Shown here piece after piece: positions 7,164 through 15,258 of a DNA stretch of 19,225 bases. The stretch covers positions 1 through 19,225 of the forward strand of contig DFEM01000105.1 of assembly GCA_002369155.1 (NCBI GenBank), written 5' to 3'. Source of the DNA: Lachnospiraceae bacterium UBA3802 (lineage in GTDB: Bacteria > Bacillota > Clostridia > Lachnospirales > Lachnospiraceae). Below the pieces are notes generated by a model. It saw nothing but the letters and a program-made list of their open reading frames with translations, ran no database searches and was not told where the DNA came from. Both the position numbers and the translations under genes were made by a program. The first letter of the stretch is position 1. Every line of letters begins with the position of its first letter.

Positions 7164-8384
7164 ATGTTAGCAGTACTTGTACCATTATTTGATGAAAATA
7201 TGGCGGTCAAATCATATTCTCTTCACTCCAGAAAGAATAATATTTTTACCAACCCGCTTTTATCAACCACAGGTATCAACGATTCCGTCGGACAAATCGA
7301 CGGTCTCGAAATAATAGACAATGTAGGCGTTAATACTCTTTCGAACGATAAGGAACTCTTTATTCCCGTAAACAGTATTTCGCTTTTCACCGACATCGCT
7401 TCAAAATGTCGTGCGCCGCACAAGCGCATCGTTCTTTTAATGGATAATACCCTTACTCCCGAGGAAAATATCGTAAAAAGAATCAGGGAATTAAAAGATG
7501 ACGGTTACAAATTCGCAATCTGCAAATTAAAGGTTGCCGATTTTGAACACTACCGTCCGGTACTCAGCCTTATCGATTACATTTATCTTGATTATTCAAA
7601 GATTGATATTTCAAAAGCCAGAATCTATTTTTCAAAGCTTTATCCGAATATCAAACTTATCGCCGAAAACATTCAGACCAATGAAGCGTTCGACATGTTA
7701 AAGGCTCAGGGCGGATATCATTTCTACGAAGGACCTTTCTATCGTATCCCCATCACTCAGGGCGAGACCGATGTAGCTCCTTTGAAGATCAACTATTTAA
7801 GCCTTATCAATGTGGTAAATCATCCCGACTTCGATTTAACAAAAGCAGCGGACATTATCTCAAGAGATACTGCTTTGGTAATCTCGCTTCTTGAGATTGT
7901 AAACAGAATGAGCAAGAATTCCGAGATTACATCCATTCGTCACGCAGCTGCAATGCTCGGTCAGAAAGAATTGAGAAAATGGATTACAACGGCCGTTGCC
8001 AAGGAACTTTGTTTCGACAAGCCCAATGAAATCACAAGACTCTCGCTTCTTCGTGCAAAATTTGCGGAGAATCTTGCCACAACATTCAATCTCGGAATGA
8101 AATCAGAAGAGCTTTTCTTAATGGGTCTTTTCTCGGTGCTTGATATCATCCTTTCAAAGCCCATGAACGAAGCCCTCGCAATGGTAAACGTATCCAAGGA
8201 AATATCTGCGGCACTCCTTGACAACACAGGTGATTTCTTCCCTGTCATTAACTTCATAAGAGCTTATGAGGGCGCTGACTTCAATGAGATCAACCGTCTC
8301 GAGATTGTCGACAAACTCGATGTAAGCCGCGTATACGACGCTTACAAGGATTCCCTTAAGTGGTACAGAGATTTGTTCTTCTAG
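7164..8384 (+). CDS. EAL/HDOD domain signalling protein, YuxH-like
   Basis: This is a 406-residue soluble protein. The N-terminal half (about 1-195) looks like a degenerate EAL domain. KLIAENIQTNEAFDMLKAQG (164-183) followed by YHFYEGPFY matches the late EAL barrel (AE..et..e....G....QG), but the EAL signature itself and the metal-binding acidic set are not visible. It is therefore probably not an active cyclic-di-GMP phosphodiesterase. The second half (about 205-390) is an HDOD domain, with SLLEIVNRM, then SIRHAAAMLGQKELRKW (257-273) and AENLA plus GLFSVLD. HDOD domains are HD-like but lack the catalytic residues. This architecture is that of YuxH-type proteins, likely regulatory or binding proteins. 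It is a single-gene transcript between two operons on the opposite strand. Confidence 0.88.
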   Translation: MLAVLVPLFDENMAVKSYSLHSRKNNIFTNPLLSTTGINDSVGQIDGLEIIDNVGVNTLSNDKELFIPVNSISLFTDIASKCRAPHKRIVLLMDNTLTPEENIVKRIRELKDDGYKFAICKLKVADFEHYRPVLSLIDYIYLDYSKIDISKARIYFSKLYPNIKLIAENIQTNEAFDMLKAQGGYHFYEGPFYRIPITQGETDVAPLKINYLSLINVVNHPDFDLTKAADIISRDTALVISLLEIVNRMSKNSEITSIRHAAAMLGQKELRKWITTAVAKELCFDKPNEITRLSLLRAKFAENLATTFNLGMKSEELFLMGLFSVLDIILSKPMNEALAMVNVSKEISAALLDNTGDFFPVINFIRAYEGADFNEINRLEIVDKLDVSRVYDAYKDSLKWYRDLFF

Positions 8385-8402
8385 ATTGTTAAATATCGAA
8401 TC

Positions 8403-8432
8403 AAAAAAACGGAGCTTTCGCTCCGTTTTTTT
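8403..8432 (+). terminator. Bidirectional intrinsic terminator
   Basis: The stem ACGGAGC (8409-8415) with loop TTTC and GCTCCGT (8420-8426) is preceded by seven A and followed by seven T. It therefore ends the EAL/HDOD transcript and also the convergent peptidase transcript, whose stop codon is at 8431-8433. Confidence 0.92.
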
Positions 8433-10368
8433 AATAATTTGAATCATCACCGTAGTAATAATCAAAGAAACTGTCCCAATCGAAATCCTCGCCATCGTAA
8501 TTGTCGAAGTAGCCTTCTTTGTAATAAACATCGCCGTAATCATACCAGCTGTCGGAATAATCATAAGGATCATACGAATCATAATCGTCATAATAGTCAT
8601 ATGAATCATAATCCGAATATCCGCTGTCCTGATCGCGATCGTAATATGAATCGTAATAGGAATCCGAATCGGTTCCGTAATAATAATCGAAATAGCTGTT
8701 CCAGTCGAAATTATCCCAGTCGTAATCATCCGTGGTATCCGTCGAATCCCATCCCGAGAAGTTGCTGCTGTCCCAGTCATAGGATGTCGCATCGGTCGTA
8801 TCGGAGAATTTTCCTAGGAAATTGATGTACTTTGAATCAAATCCGCACTTCTGGTAAATCTTGCAAAGCTCGTCATAGAACTCGCTGTCTCCGTACGGAA
8901 GCGTTACCGACAATCCCGTCATGTAAGCATCTCCCGAAGTTGAAGAACAGTAAAGCACCGCTTTCTTCATGATCGCTCTTAAAGCATTGGATTCATTCGT
9001 AGTCTTCGTGGATGCCAAAGCCATAATATCAACGGCATAGCAATATGTTTCCATCGTATAGGAAGGATAGAGCCAGTCCCAGATGTCTTTGGGATCATCC
9101 TTAAAGATATGGTCCGGAGCTCTGTCTGATTTTTCCATGCTCATTGTATAGTCGTAGGTAAGAAGTTCGCTCTCGTTTGCATAAGCAAAATCGGTCCATG
9201 CAGTATATAAAAGTCTTGTATATCTTAAATCGATAAGTGCGAGCACTCCGTCATTTTTTACCGAAAGGCTCTCTCTTATGAAATCATCCACAATAACTTT
9301 TCCGACATCCGTCATGGGAGTGGATGAATTGTATCCGAGAAGACTTAACCAGTTCTGATATTCCCATCCGCTGCCCGATTCAAAATCTTCGGAAGCAACA
9401 AGATAGTCTGCCGAGTCGCATAGCACGCAGGCTGTCTCGAGTCCGCCCATTAAACATGAGTCAAACCCGATCATCTCAAATTTAACGCCCGAATCCCTGA
9501 TTGCTCTTTGAATCTCATCGATTGTAAGTGCGGCAGTACTGTCATTTAAGTTTTCATCAACACCGTAACCATAGATTACTCCGCCGCCGTGATCCCAGAA
9601 AATAAGGATATTTCTGTCTGCGTGATAATTCTTGTCACAGTATACAATGAAATCTTTGATTGTGTTTTCGTCCGTAATATCAAGCTGGTCCAAAGTATTG
9701 TCAACAAGAACAAGCTGATTGTCCTTAACAATGAATCTCTGGGATTTCTTATTTGAAATACCCTCGGTCTTCCACTTCTTTGTACCGCCTGTCTGAATAA
9801 CCACGTTTACGTTGTCGGAAAGAGTCGCATTGAGCATCTCTCTTAAATCTTCTGTGGCATATCCGTATTCACTCTCAAGGTTCGATCCGTTCATATAAAC
9901 CATTACGGTCACAGTATCCGTACCGTCACCTTTGAGTTTGACAAACTGATCTCTTATTACATTTGAAACTATTTCATTTGGCACATCAGTAACAGTGCTC
10001 TGATAAGTGATCGGCGCTTCTGCAGGTGCCACACTGCTCGTTGTAGGGTCTGTTACAACAACCTGCTGTGAACCCGAAGGTTCCTCATAAAATACCGCAA
10101 AACCTGTCAGTACACCGAATCCCAAAAGAACTATTGCCGTAACGGCTGCCATCATAACGGAAGCAATCGAGACAAGCGCTATAATCCATCCGTAATTAAA
10201 CTTGCCTTTCTTTTTTACGGCTTTGCCTTTTCCTTTTACCGGATTTGGAGTTTGATTAATATAAACGGTGGCACCCTTCTCGTTTACAAGTGTAAAACGA
10301 AGTCCGCATTTGTCGCAGACAAGCTCGTTTTTGTCAATCGGGTCACCGCATCTTACACAATAAAGCAT
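8431..10368 (-). CDS. Membrane-anchored C11 (clostripain-like) cysteine peptidase with zinc ribbon and Asp/Tyr-rich tail
   Basis: A 645-residue protein. Residues 4-21 hold a zinc ribbon (C4, C7, C18, C21). A basic stretch (KGKGKAVKKKGK) leads to one membrane span (about 60-93), and a Ser/Thr/Pro-rich stalk reaches to about 140. The peptidase C11 domain (about 150-515) has VYMNGSNLES, then FWDHGGG with catalytic His260, then GFDSCLMGG with catalytic Cys305. C11 enzymes typically cleave after Arg or Lys. With a cytoplasmic zinc ribbon, the peptidase should face outside. The last 123 residues (523-645) are low complexity, with about 37 Asp and 29 Tyr and almost no basic residues. They include two near-copies, DWNSYFDYYYG (555-565) and DWDSFFDYYYG (630-640). 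The gene follows the DUF3592-like gene by 8 bases and ends at a terminator. The peptidase call is firm; substrate and tail role are unknown. Confidence 0.9.
   Translation of the reverse strand: MLYCVRCGDPIDKNELVCDKCGLRFTLVNEKGATVYINQTPNPVKGKGKAVKKKGKFNYGWIIALVSIASVMMAAVTAIVLLGFGVLTGFAVFYEEPSGSQQVVVTDPTTSSVAPAEAPITYQSTVTDVPNEIVSNVIRDQFVKLKGDGTDTVTVMVYMNGSNLESEYGYATEDLREMLNATLSDNVNVVIQTGGTKKWKTEGISNKKSQRFIVKDNQLVLVDNTLDQLDITDENTIKDFIVYCDKNYHADRNILIFWDHGGGVIYGYGVDENLNDSTAALTIDEIQRAIRDSGVKFEMIGFDSCLMGGLETACVLCDSADYLVASEDFESGSGWEYQNWLSLLGYNSSTPMTDVGKVIVDDFIRESLSVKNDGVLALIDLRYTRLLYTAWTDFAYANESELLTYDYTMSMEKSDRAPDHIFKDDPKDIWDWLYPSYTMETYCYAVDIMALASTKTTNESNALRAIMKKAVLYCSSTSGDAYMTGLSVTLPYGDSEFYDELCKIYQKCGFDSKYINFLGKFSDTTDATSYDWDSSNFSGWDSTDTTDDYDWDNFDWNSYFDYYYGTDSDSYYDSYYDRDQDSGYSDYDSYDYYDDYDSYDPYDYSDSWYDYGDVYYKEGYFDNYDGEDFDWDSFFDYYYGDDSNY
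8449..8706 (-). repeat. Pair of near-identical 11-residue motifs in the peptidase tail
   Basis: Bases 8674-8706 encode DWNSYFDYYYG and bases 8449-8481 encode DWDSFFDYYYG. They bracket the most repetitive, Asp/Tyr/Ser-rich part of the tail and give the DNA a simple, repetitive look. Confidence 0.7.
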
Positions 10369-10376
10369 AATATCCC

Positions 10377-11231
10377 CTACTTCTTTTTCTTTTTATTCTT
10401 TTTTGGATCAAGACTCTTTATTTCGTAAGTCTCTTCTATTTCAAAATCACCGTCTTTCTTTTCTTCAGACTTTTCTTCCTTCTTTTCTTCCTTGGCGGGT
10501 TTCTTTCCTTTTCTTTCAAGTTCGAAGGATTCAAAATCATCATCTACGGAAAACGTTTGTTTTTTGATCTTTTTAAGTCTTTTAAGCGCAAGGAATTCAT
10601 GTGCTGCAGGTATAAAATCTATCAAAAGATATATTGCACCGATTCCGCCGATTGCTACAAATATCCATGCCCACCATCCGCTCTTGTTAACAAGCATGAA
10701 GACGCCGAAGACGATAAAACTTATAATACCTAAAAGAGGGATAAGAGAGTTCTCAGCCCTTTCTCTGGCATCATAATATTTTTTCTCCCACTCCGTTGCT
10801 TTGGCACCGGGTTTCTTGGCAGGTTCAAGTCCGAAGGAAACAATACCCATGTAATAAAGACCGGTAAGCAGAATCAGTATGCCGAAGCATGCAGGAATGA
10901 TGGGTTCCAAATGCCAGCCCGCATCAAGAATCTGTTTCGGATTCTTGATATTGTAATAAACATTTATAATTGTTTCCTCTTCATCTATCTCCTTGTCAAC
11001 CGAATAAGCGGAATAAATCATCTCTTCTCCGACTCTGTATGCAAGTTCCAGCATTACATGTGGATCCTTTTCCGATTCGACTTTGTATCTTGAAACGATG
11101 GTAGCCTCAGTCTTTTGTGCATAAAGATTGACCATATTGGAAAGAATAAACAGCACTAATCCGGCAACAAAGAAAATACCGCCGAGAATCGCACAGCCGA
11201 GTCCTACGTTTTTGTTGTTGAGTTTGTTCAT
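10377..11231 (-). CDS. Four-span membrane protein, DUF3592-like
   Basis: A 284-residue integral membrane protein with four likely spans, about residues 11-33, 110-131, 160-178 and 185-206. Between the first two is an extracytoplasmic domain of about 75 residues (AQKTEATIVSRYKVE to INVYYNIKNPKQIL). It resembles DUF3592: a small beta domain ending in a VxVyYnpxNP motif. After the fourth span comes a long Lys/Glu-rich cytoplasmic tail ending in KKNKKKKK. The gene lies 8 bases after the TetR gene and 8 bases before the C11 peptidase gene, so the three form an operon. The protein may assist or be controlled by the peptidase, but this is inference from position only. Family similarity is moderate; topology is clear. 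Confidence 0.75.
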   Translation of the reverse strand: MNKLNNKNVGLGCAILGGIFFVAGLVLFILSNMVNLYAQKTEATIVSRYKVESEKDPHVMLELAYRVGEEMIYSAYSVDKEIDEEETIINVYYNIKNPKQILDAGWHLEPIIPACFGILILLTGLYYMGIVSFGLEPAKKPGAKATEWEKKYYDARERAENSLIPLLGIISFIVFGVFMLVNKSGWWAWIFVAIGGIGAIYLLIDFIPAAHEFLALKRLKKIKKQTFSVDDDFESFELERKGKKPAKEEKKEEKSEEKKDGDFEIEETYEIKSLDPKKNKKKKK

Positions 11232-11239
11232 ATAAGTCC

Positions 11240-11851
11240 CTAACCTTCGTTTGAGTATACTATGTTCTTCATCATCTCGAAATAATCCCTGATATCGGAA
11301 AGATATTTCTCCGAATCGAATTCTCCGTTCTGATAAGCTTTTTCCCTTAATCCTTTGATTGTATATCCGACCGTCATGTCAAGCAGTTCTCTGGTAACTC
11401 CCTTTGCAAGTTTCTCATCGGTAAAATTCTCCAGAGCCTCATTGACCTTCTCGGTATACGGTAAAAGTCTTGACTTGGCAACTTCCAAAATCTCTTCATC
11501 CTTTTCGTCTTCCATCGACTGAATCATCATGGGGACAAAAGGATAAATCTTCGCAACCTGAGCCTTTGTCTCTTCCACGGTATAAAGAATATCAAAATAA
11601 TCCGTCCTTTTAAGGGACAGATTCACTGCCAGTTCCATATTTAAATATTTTACACAGTAATCGGAAATAAAAGTATAAAGACCGGCCTTGTTGACAAAAT
11701 AATGAAACCACAATCCTTTGGAAACACCTGCAACCTTAACCATGTCATCGGTGCTTGCGAGTTTATATCCTTTAAGCGCAAATACCTGCATTGCGCCATT
11801 TATCATCTTATCCTGCTTTTCTTTCTTCAGGTCAAAAAACTTGTCGTTCAT
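11240..11851 (-). CDS. TetR/AcrR family transcriptional regulator
   Basis: A 203-residue regulator read from the ATG at 11851. An in-frame TTG one codon upstream is possible, but GGGAG at 11861-11865 is 9 bases from the ATG. The N-terminal helix-turn-helix is typical of TetR: INGAMQVFALKGYKLAST, then DDMVKVAGVSKGLWFHYF, then NKAGLY. The rest is an all-helical ligand and dimer domain with no recognisable specificity. It heads the operon with the DUF3592-like protein and C11 peptidase, and its own promoter carries a likely operator over the transcription start. This suggests an autorepressed unit responding to an unknown small molecule. The family call is secure. Confidence 0.93.
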   Translation of the reverse strand: MNDKFFDLKKEKQDKMINGAMQVFALKGYKLASTDDMVKVAGVSKGLWFHYFVNKAGLYTFISDYCVKYLNMELAVNLSLKRTDYFDILYTVEETKAQVAKIYPFVPMMIQSMEDEKDEEILEVAKSRLLPYTEKVNEALENFTDEKLAKGVTRELLDMTVGYTIKGLREKAYQNGEFDSEKYLSDIRDYFEMMKNIVYSNEG

Positions 11852-11872
11852 CAATCATAACTCCCGTAAAAA

Positions 11873-11889
11873 TTGACTGATTTAGTCGA
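11873..11889 (-). promoter_or_regulatory. Candidate TetR operator
   Basis: TTGACT (11873-11878) and AGTCGA (11884-11889) form an inverted repeat with a 5-base centre and one mismatch. The GACT/AGTC core is common in TetR-family operators. It covers the predicted transcription start of the tetR operon, where bound repressor would block initiation. Confidence 0.5.
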
Positions 11890-11893
11890 TAAC

Positions 11894-11922
11894 ATATTAC
11901 CATATTTGATATCTTACTTCAA
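11894..11922 (-). promoter_or_regulatory. Promoter of the tetR-DUF3592-C11 operon
   Basis: On the minus strand, TTGAAG (11917-11922) and TAATAT (11894-11899) are separated by 17 bases. TGG directly before the -10 gives an extended -10 form. Confidence 0.75.
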
Positions 11923-11932
11923 TGCTTTTCTA

Positions 11933-11961
11933 TTTACTTTTAGTATCATAAAGAGTAAAAT
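11933..11961 (+). promoter_or_regulatory. Possible promoter of the YtxH-like gene
   Basis: TTACTT (11933-11938) and TAAAAT (11956-11961) are 17 bases apart. The -35 is weak, and other A/T-rich hexamers nearby could serve. Confidence 0.4.
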
Positions 11962-11995
11962 AAATGTACATGTAACTAAAGGAGGTTATTCAACA

Positions 11996-12373
11996 ATGAA
12001 GAAAACTACAAAGGGATTTCTTTTAGGTTTAACTACCGCAGCTGCCTGCGTCGGCGCATATTATGTATATCAGAACAGAGACAAGATTTTCAAAACCGAA
12101 GAGATTATAAATGAAGACGGAACAGTTACAAAAAAACGTTCCTACGTAGACCTTGACAATATCAAGGAAAAAACCAACGAAGCTGTTAACAAGACAAAAG
12201 AAACAGCTCAGAATACCTGGAAAAAAGCTCAGGACAAAATCGACGGTCTTAAAAAGAAAAAAGGCGACAACACAGTAGAAGAAGTTGTTGAAGAAGTTAA
12301 AGACACAGTTGAAGACATCAAGGAAAATGTTGAAGACAAAGTTGAAGAAATTAAGGATGCTGTTACGGAATAA
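11996..12373 (+). CDS. Small YtxH-like membrane protein with amphipathic helical tail
   Basis: A 125-residue protein from the ATG at 11996, preceded by AAAGGAGG. The reading frame stays open further upstream, but no start there has a ribosome-binding site. Residues 3-26 form one membrane segment rich in Gly, Thr and Ala (KGFLLGLTTAAACVGAYYVY). The remainder is strongly charged and repetitive, with Lys/Glu/Asp-rich helices in which Val or Ile recurs every 3 to 4 residues (VEEVKDTVEDIKENVEDKVE). This is the usual look of YtxH or general-stress membrane proteins of Gram-positive bacteria, which often have LEA-like tails. Function is not established. It is a single-gene transcript ending at a strong hairpin, divergent from tetR. 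Confidence 0.75.
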   Translation: MKKTTKGFLLGLTTAAACVGAYYVYQNRDKIFKTEEIINEDGTVTKKRSYVDLDNIKEKTNEAVNKTKETAQNTWKKAQDKIDGLKKKKGDNTVEEVVEEVKDTVEDIKENVEDKVEEIKDAVTE

Positions 12374-12422
12374 TTGATATCAATTATTTAGTATAAAGAT
12401 CATAACGAATGAGAAAAGAAAA

Positions 12423-12454
12423 GACGCTGTATCGAAAGATGCAGCGTCCTTTTT
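12423..12454 (+). terminator. Strong intrinsic terminator, probably shared with atpC
   Basis: GACGCTGTATC (12423-12433), loop GAAA, and GATGCAGCGTC (12438-12448) make an 11-pair stem with one G-T pair and a GNRA loop, followed by CTTTTTAT. On the minus strand the stem is followed by TTTTCTTTTC. It can therefore also end the atp operon, whose last stop is at 12471. Confidence 0.9.
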
Positions 12455-12470
12455 ATATTTATCATTTGTA

Positions 12471-12881
12471 TCATCCTTTGTTTCTGTTTTTGAGCTTAAG
12501 TCGGTTCATTTCCCTGGCAATACGCATCTGTGCGGATTTGTATTCCTGGATACTCTTCTTTTGAAGAATGGCTTCCCTGGCTTCTTCTGCCGCCGCTCTG
12601 GCTCTGTTGGCATCGATTTCATCAGGTGTTTCTATCGTATCCACCAATACCTTCACATCGTTGTTTGCCACAACCAGAATTCCCTGAGACACACAGGTGA
12701 CCACTCTTGTTTCGTCGGGAAGCGTGTATTCGAGAATACCGGGCACAATGGCCGCAACCATATTCTTATGATGACTTTGAATACCGTACGAACCGTCGGT
12801 AATCGGAACCACCAGACTCAGGCAGTCGCCCTCGTAGAAGGATCGTTCCGCAGCCAGAATATGTAATGAAAACTTATTCAT
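12471..12881 (-). CDS. atpC: F1Fo ATP synthase subunit epsilon
   Basis: A 136-residue epsilon subunit of the F1 central stalk, which couples rotation and can inhibit ATP hydrolysis. The N-terminal beta-sandwich is typical: FSLHILAAERSFYEGDCLSL, then GSYGIQSHHKNMVAAIVPG. The C-terminal helical pair contains ANRARAAAEEAREAI. It starts 2 bases after atpD ends and closes the operon. The length is normal for the family. Confidence 0.96.
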   Translation of the reverse strand: MNKFSLHILAAERSFYEGDCLSLVVPITDGSYGIQSHHKNMVAAIVPGILEYTLPDETRVVTCVSQGILVVANNDVKVLVDTIETPDEIDANRARAAAEEAREAILQKKSIQEYKSAQMRIAREMNRLKLKNRNKG

Positions 12882-12883
12882 AA

Positions 12884-14293
<1,410 letters not shown>

Positions 14294-14301
14294 TTAAGGC
14301 T

Positions 14302-15237
14302 TTAAGCCTTTGCTTTAATGCTTTTTTTCTTCTTTGCTCTGGCTCCCGCGGAAATCTCCGTGATCTCCTGCGTAATGGCAGCCTGTCTTGTATGATTGTA
14401 CTGGATGGTCAGCTTGTCGATAAGCTCTTCCGCATTTCTGTTGGCGGATTCCATCGCATTCATTCTTGCATTCTGCTCACTGCAGAAACTGTCTACCAAA
14501 GCTCCGTATATGATTCCCGTAACGTAACTTGAAATCATATTCTCAAGCGCTTCCTTGGGATTGGGATAAAACTCAATCTCACCCTCCGGCCAGAAGAACC
14601 CTCTTGTACTCTTTTTCTCATTTTCCATTTCAGCCTTGCTCATCTTGAAATCCGAGCGGTTGAAAGGAAGCAGTCGCATAACCTTGACTTTCGATTCCAT
14701 ACCGGTTTCGTAATCGGTAAAGATGATGTAAATCTTCGAAAGTTTTTTGTTGTCATACAAATCAAGCAAATGATTGGAAATCTCCCTTGCTCTTGAAAGC
14801 GTGGGATTCTGCGCCGTGTAAAGGAATGTCTTTTCAATGGGAACATTCTTGGAATTAAAATATCTTCTTCCGTATTCTCCGACCACGAACAAAAGCTTAT
14901 CGTGTTTCTTGGTCATAAGCTTCATCGCTTCTTTGATGACATTCTGATTGTATGCACCCGCAAGACCCTTGTCGGCGGTAATAACGAGATATCCGTAAGT
15001 ACCCTCTATCTCGTAAGAACCTGTCGCAGGATAAAAATAATCGCTTTCAACCTTTTTTACCGTCTTGAAAATTCGTCTTATGCTTAAAGCTACTTCTTCA
15101 AAATACGGTTTGGTCTTGTCGAGTTCTTTTTTTATTTTTCTCATTTTGTTGGAGGATATAAGGTACATCGCGTTGGTGATTTTCTGTGTATCCTTAACGC
15201 TTTGAATATGACCTTTTATCTCCTTCATATTCGACAT
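14302..15237 (-). CDS. atpG: F1Fo ATP synthase subunit gamma
   Basis: The rotating shaft of F1, 311 residues. That is somewhat longer than the roughly 290 of E. coli, because of an added loop around 200-225 and a Lys/Ala-rich end. The family landmarks are the N-terminal helix KEIKGHIQSVKDTQKITNAM, the central ITADKGLAGAYNQNV, and the C-terminal helix ARMNAMESANRNAEELID with LTIQYNHTRQAAITQEI. GAGGT precedes the ATG. The gap from atpA is 21 bases. Confidence 0.97.
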   Translation of the reverse strand: MSNMKEIKGHIQSVKDTQKITNAMYLISSNKMRKIKKELDKTKPYFEEVALSIRRIFKTVKKVESDYFYPATGSYEIEGTYGYLVITADKGLAGAYNQNVIKEAMKLMTKKHDKLLFVVGEYGRRYFNSKNVPIEKTFLYTAQNPTLSRAREISNHLLDLYDNKKLSKIYIIFTDYETGMESKVKVMRLLPFNRSDFKMSKAEMENEKKSTRGFFWPEGEIEFYPNPKEALENMISSYVTGIIYGALVDSFCSEQNARMNAMESANRNAEELIDKLTIQYNHTRQAAITQEITEISAGARAKKKKSIKAKA

Positions 15238-15258
15238 GTAAACTACCTCGTAAACCGA

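Noticed and set aside
8154..8792. Minus-strand open frame of 212 codons spanning the peptidase tail and the antisense of the HDOD gene
   Set aside because: Its Ile/Thr/Met-rich sequence is the out-of-frame reading of the Asp/Tyr tail, and it crosses the terminator.
8439..8825. Repetitive DNA in the peptidase tail, considered as a tandem repeat or CRISPR-like array
   Set aside because: There is no regular repeat-spacer period. The pattern is explained by Asp, Tyr and Ser codons in frame.
11873..11995. Longer N-terminus for the YtxH-like protein (frame open from 11873)
   Set aside because: The upstream start lacks a ribosome-binding site and would lie within the tetR promoter region. AAAGGAGG precedes the ATG at 11996.
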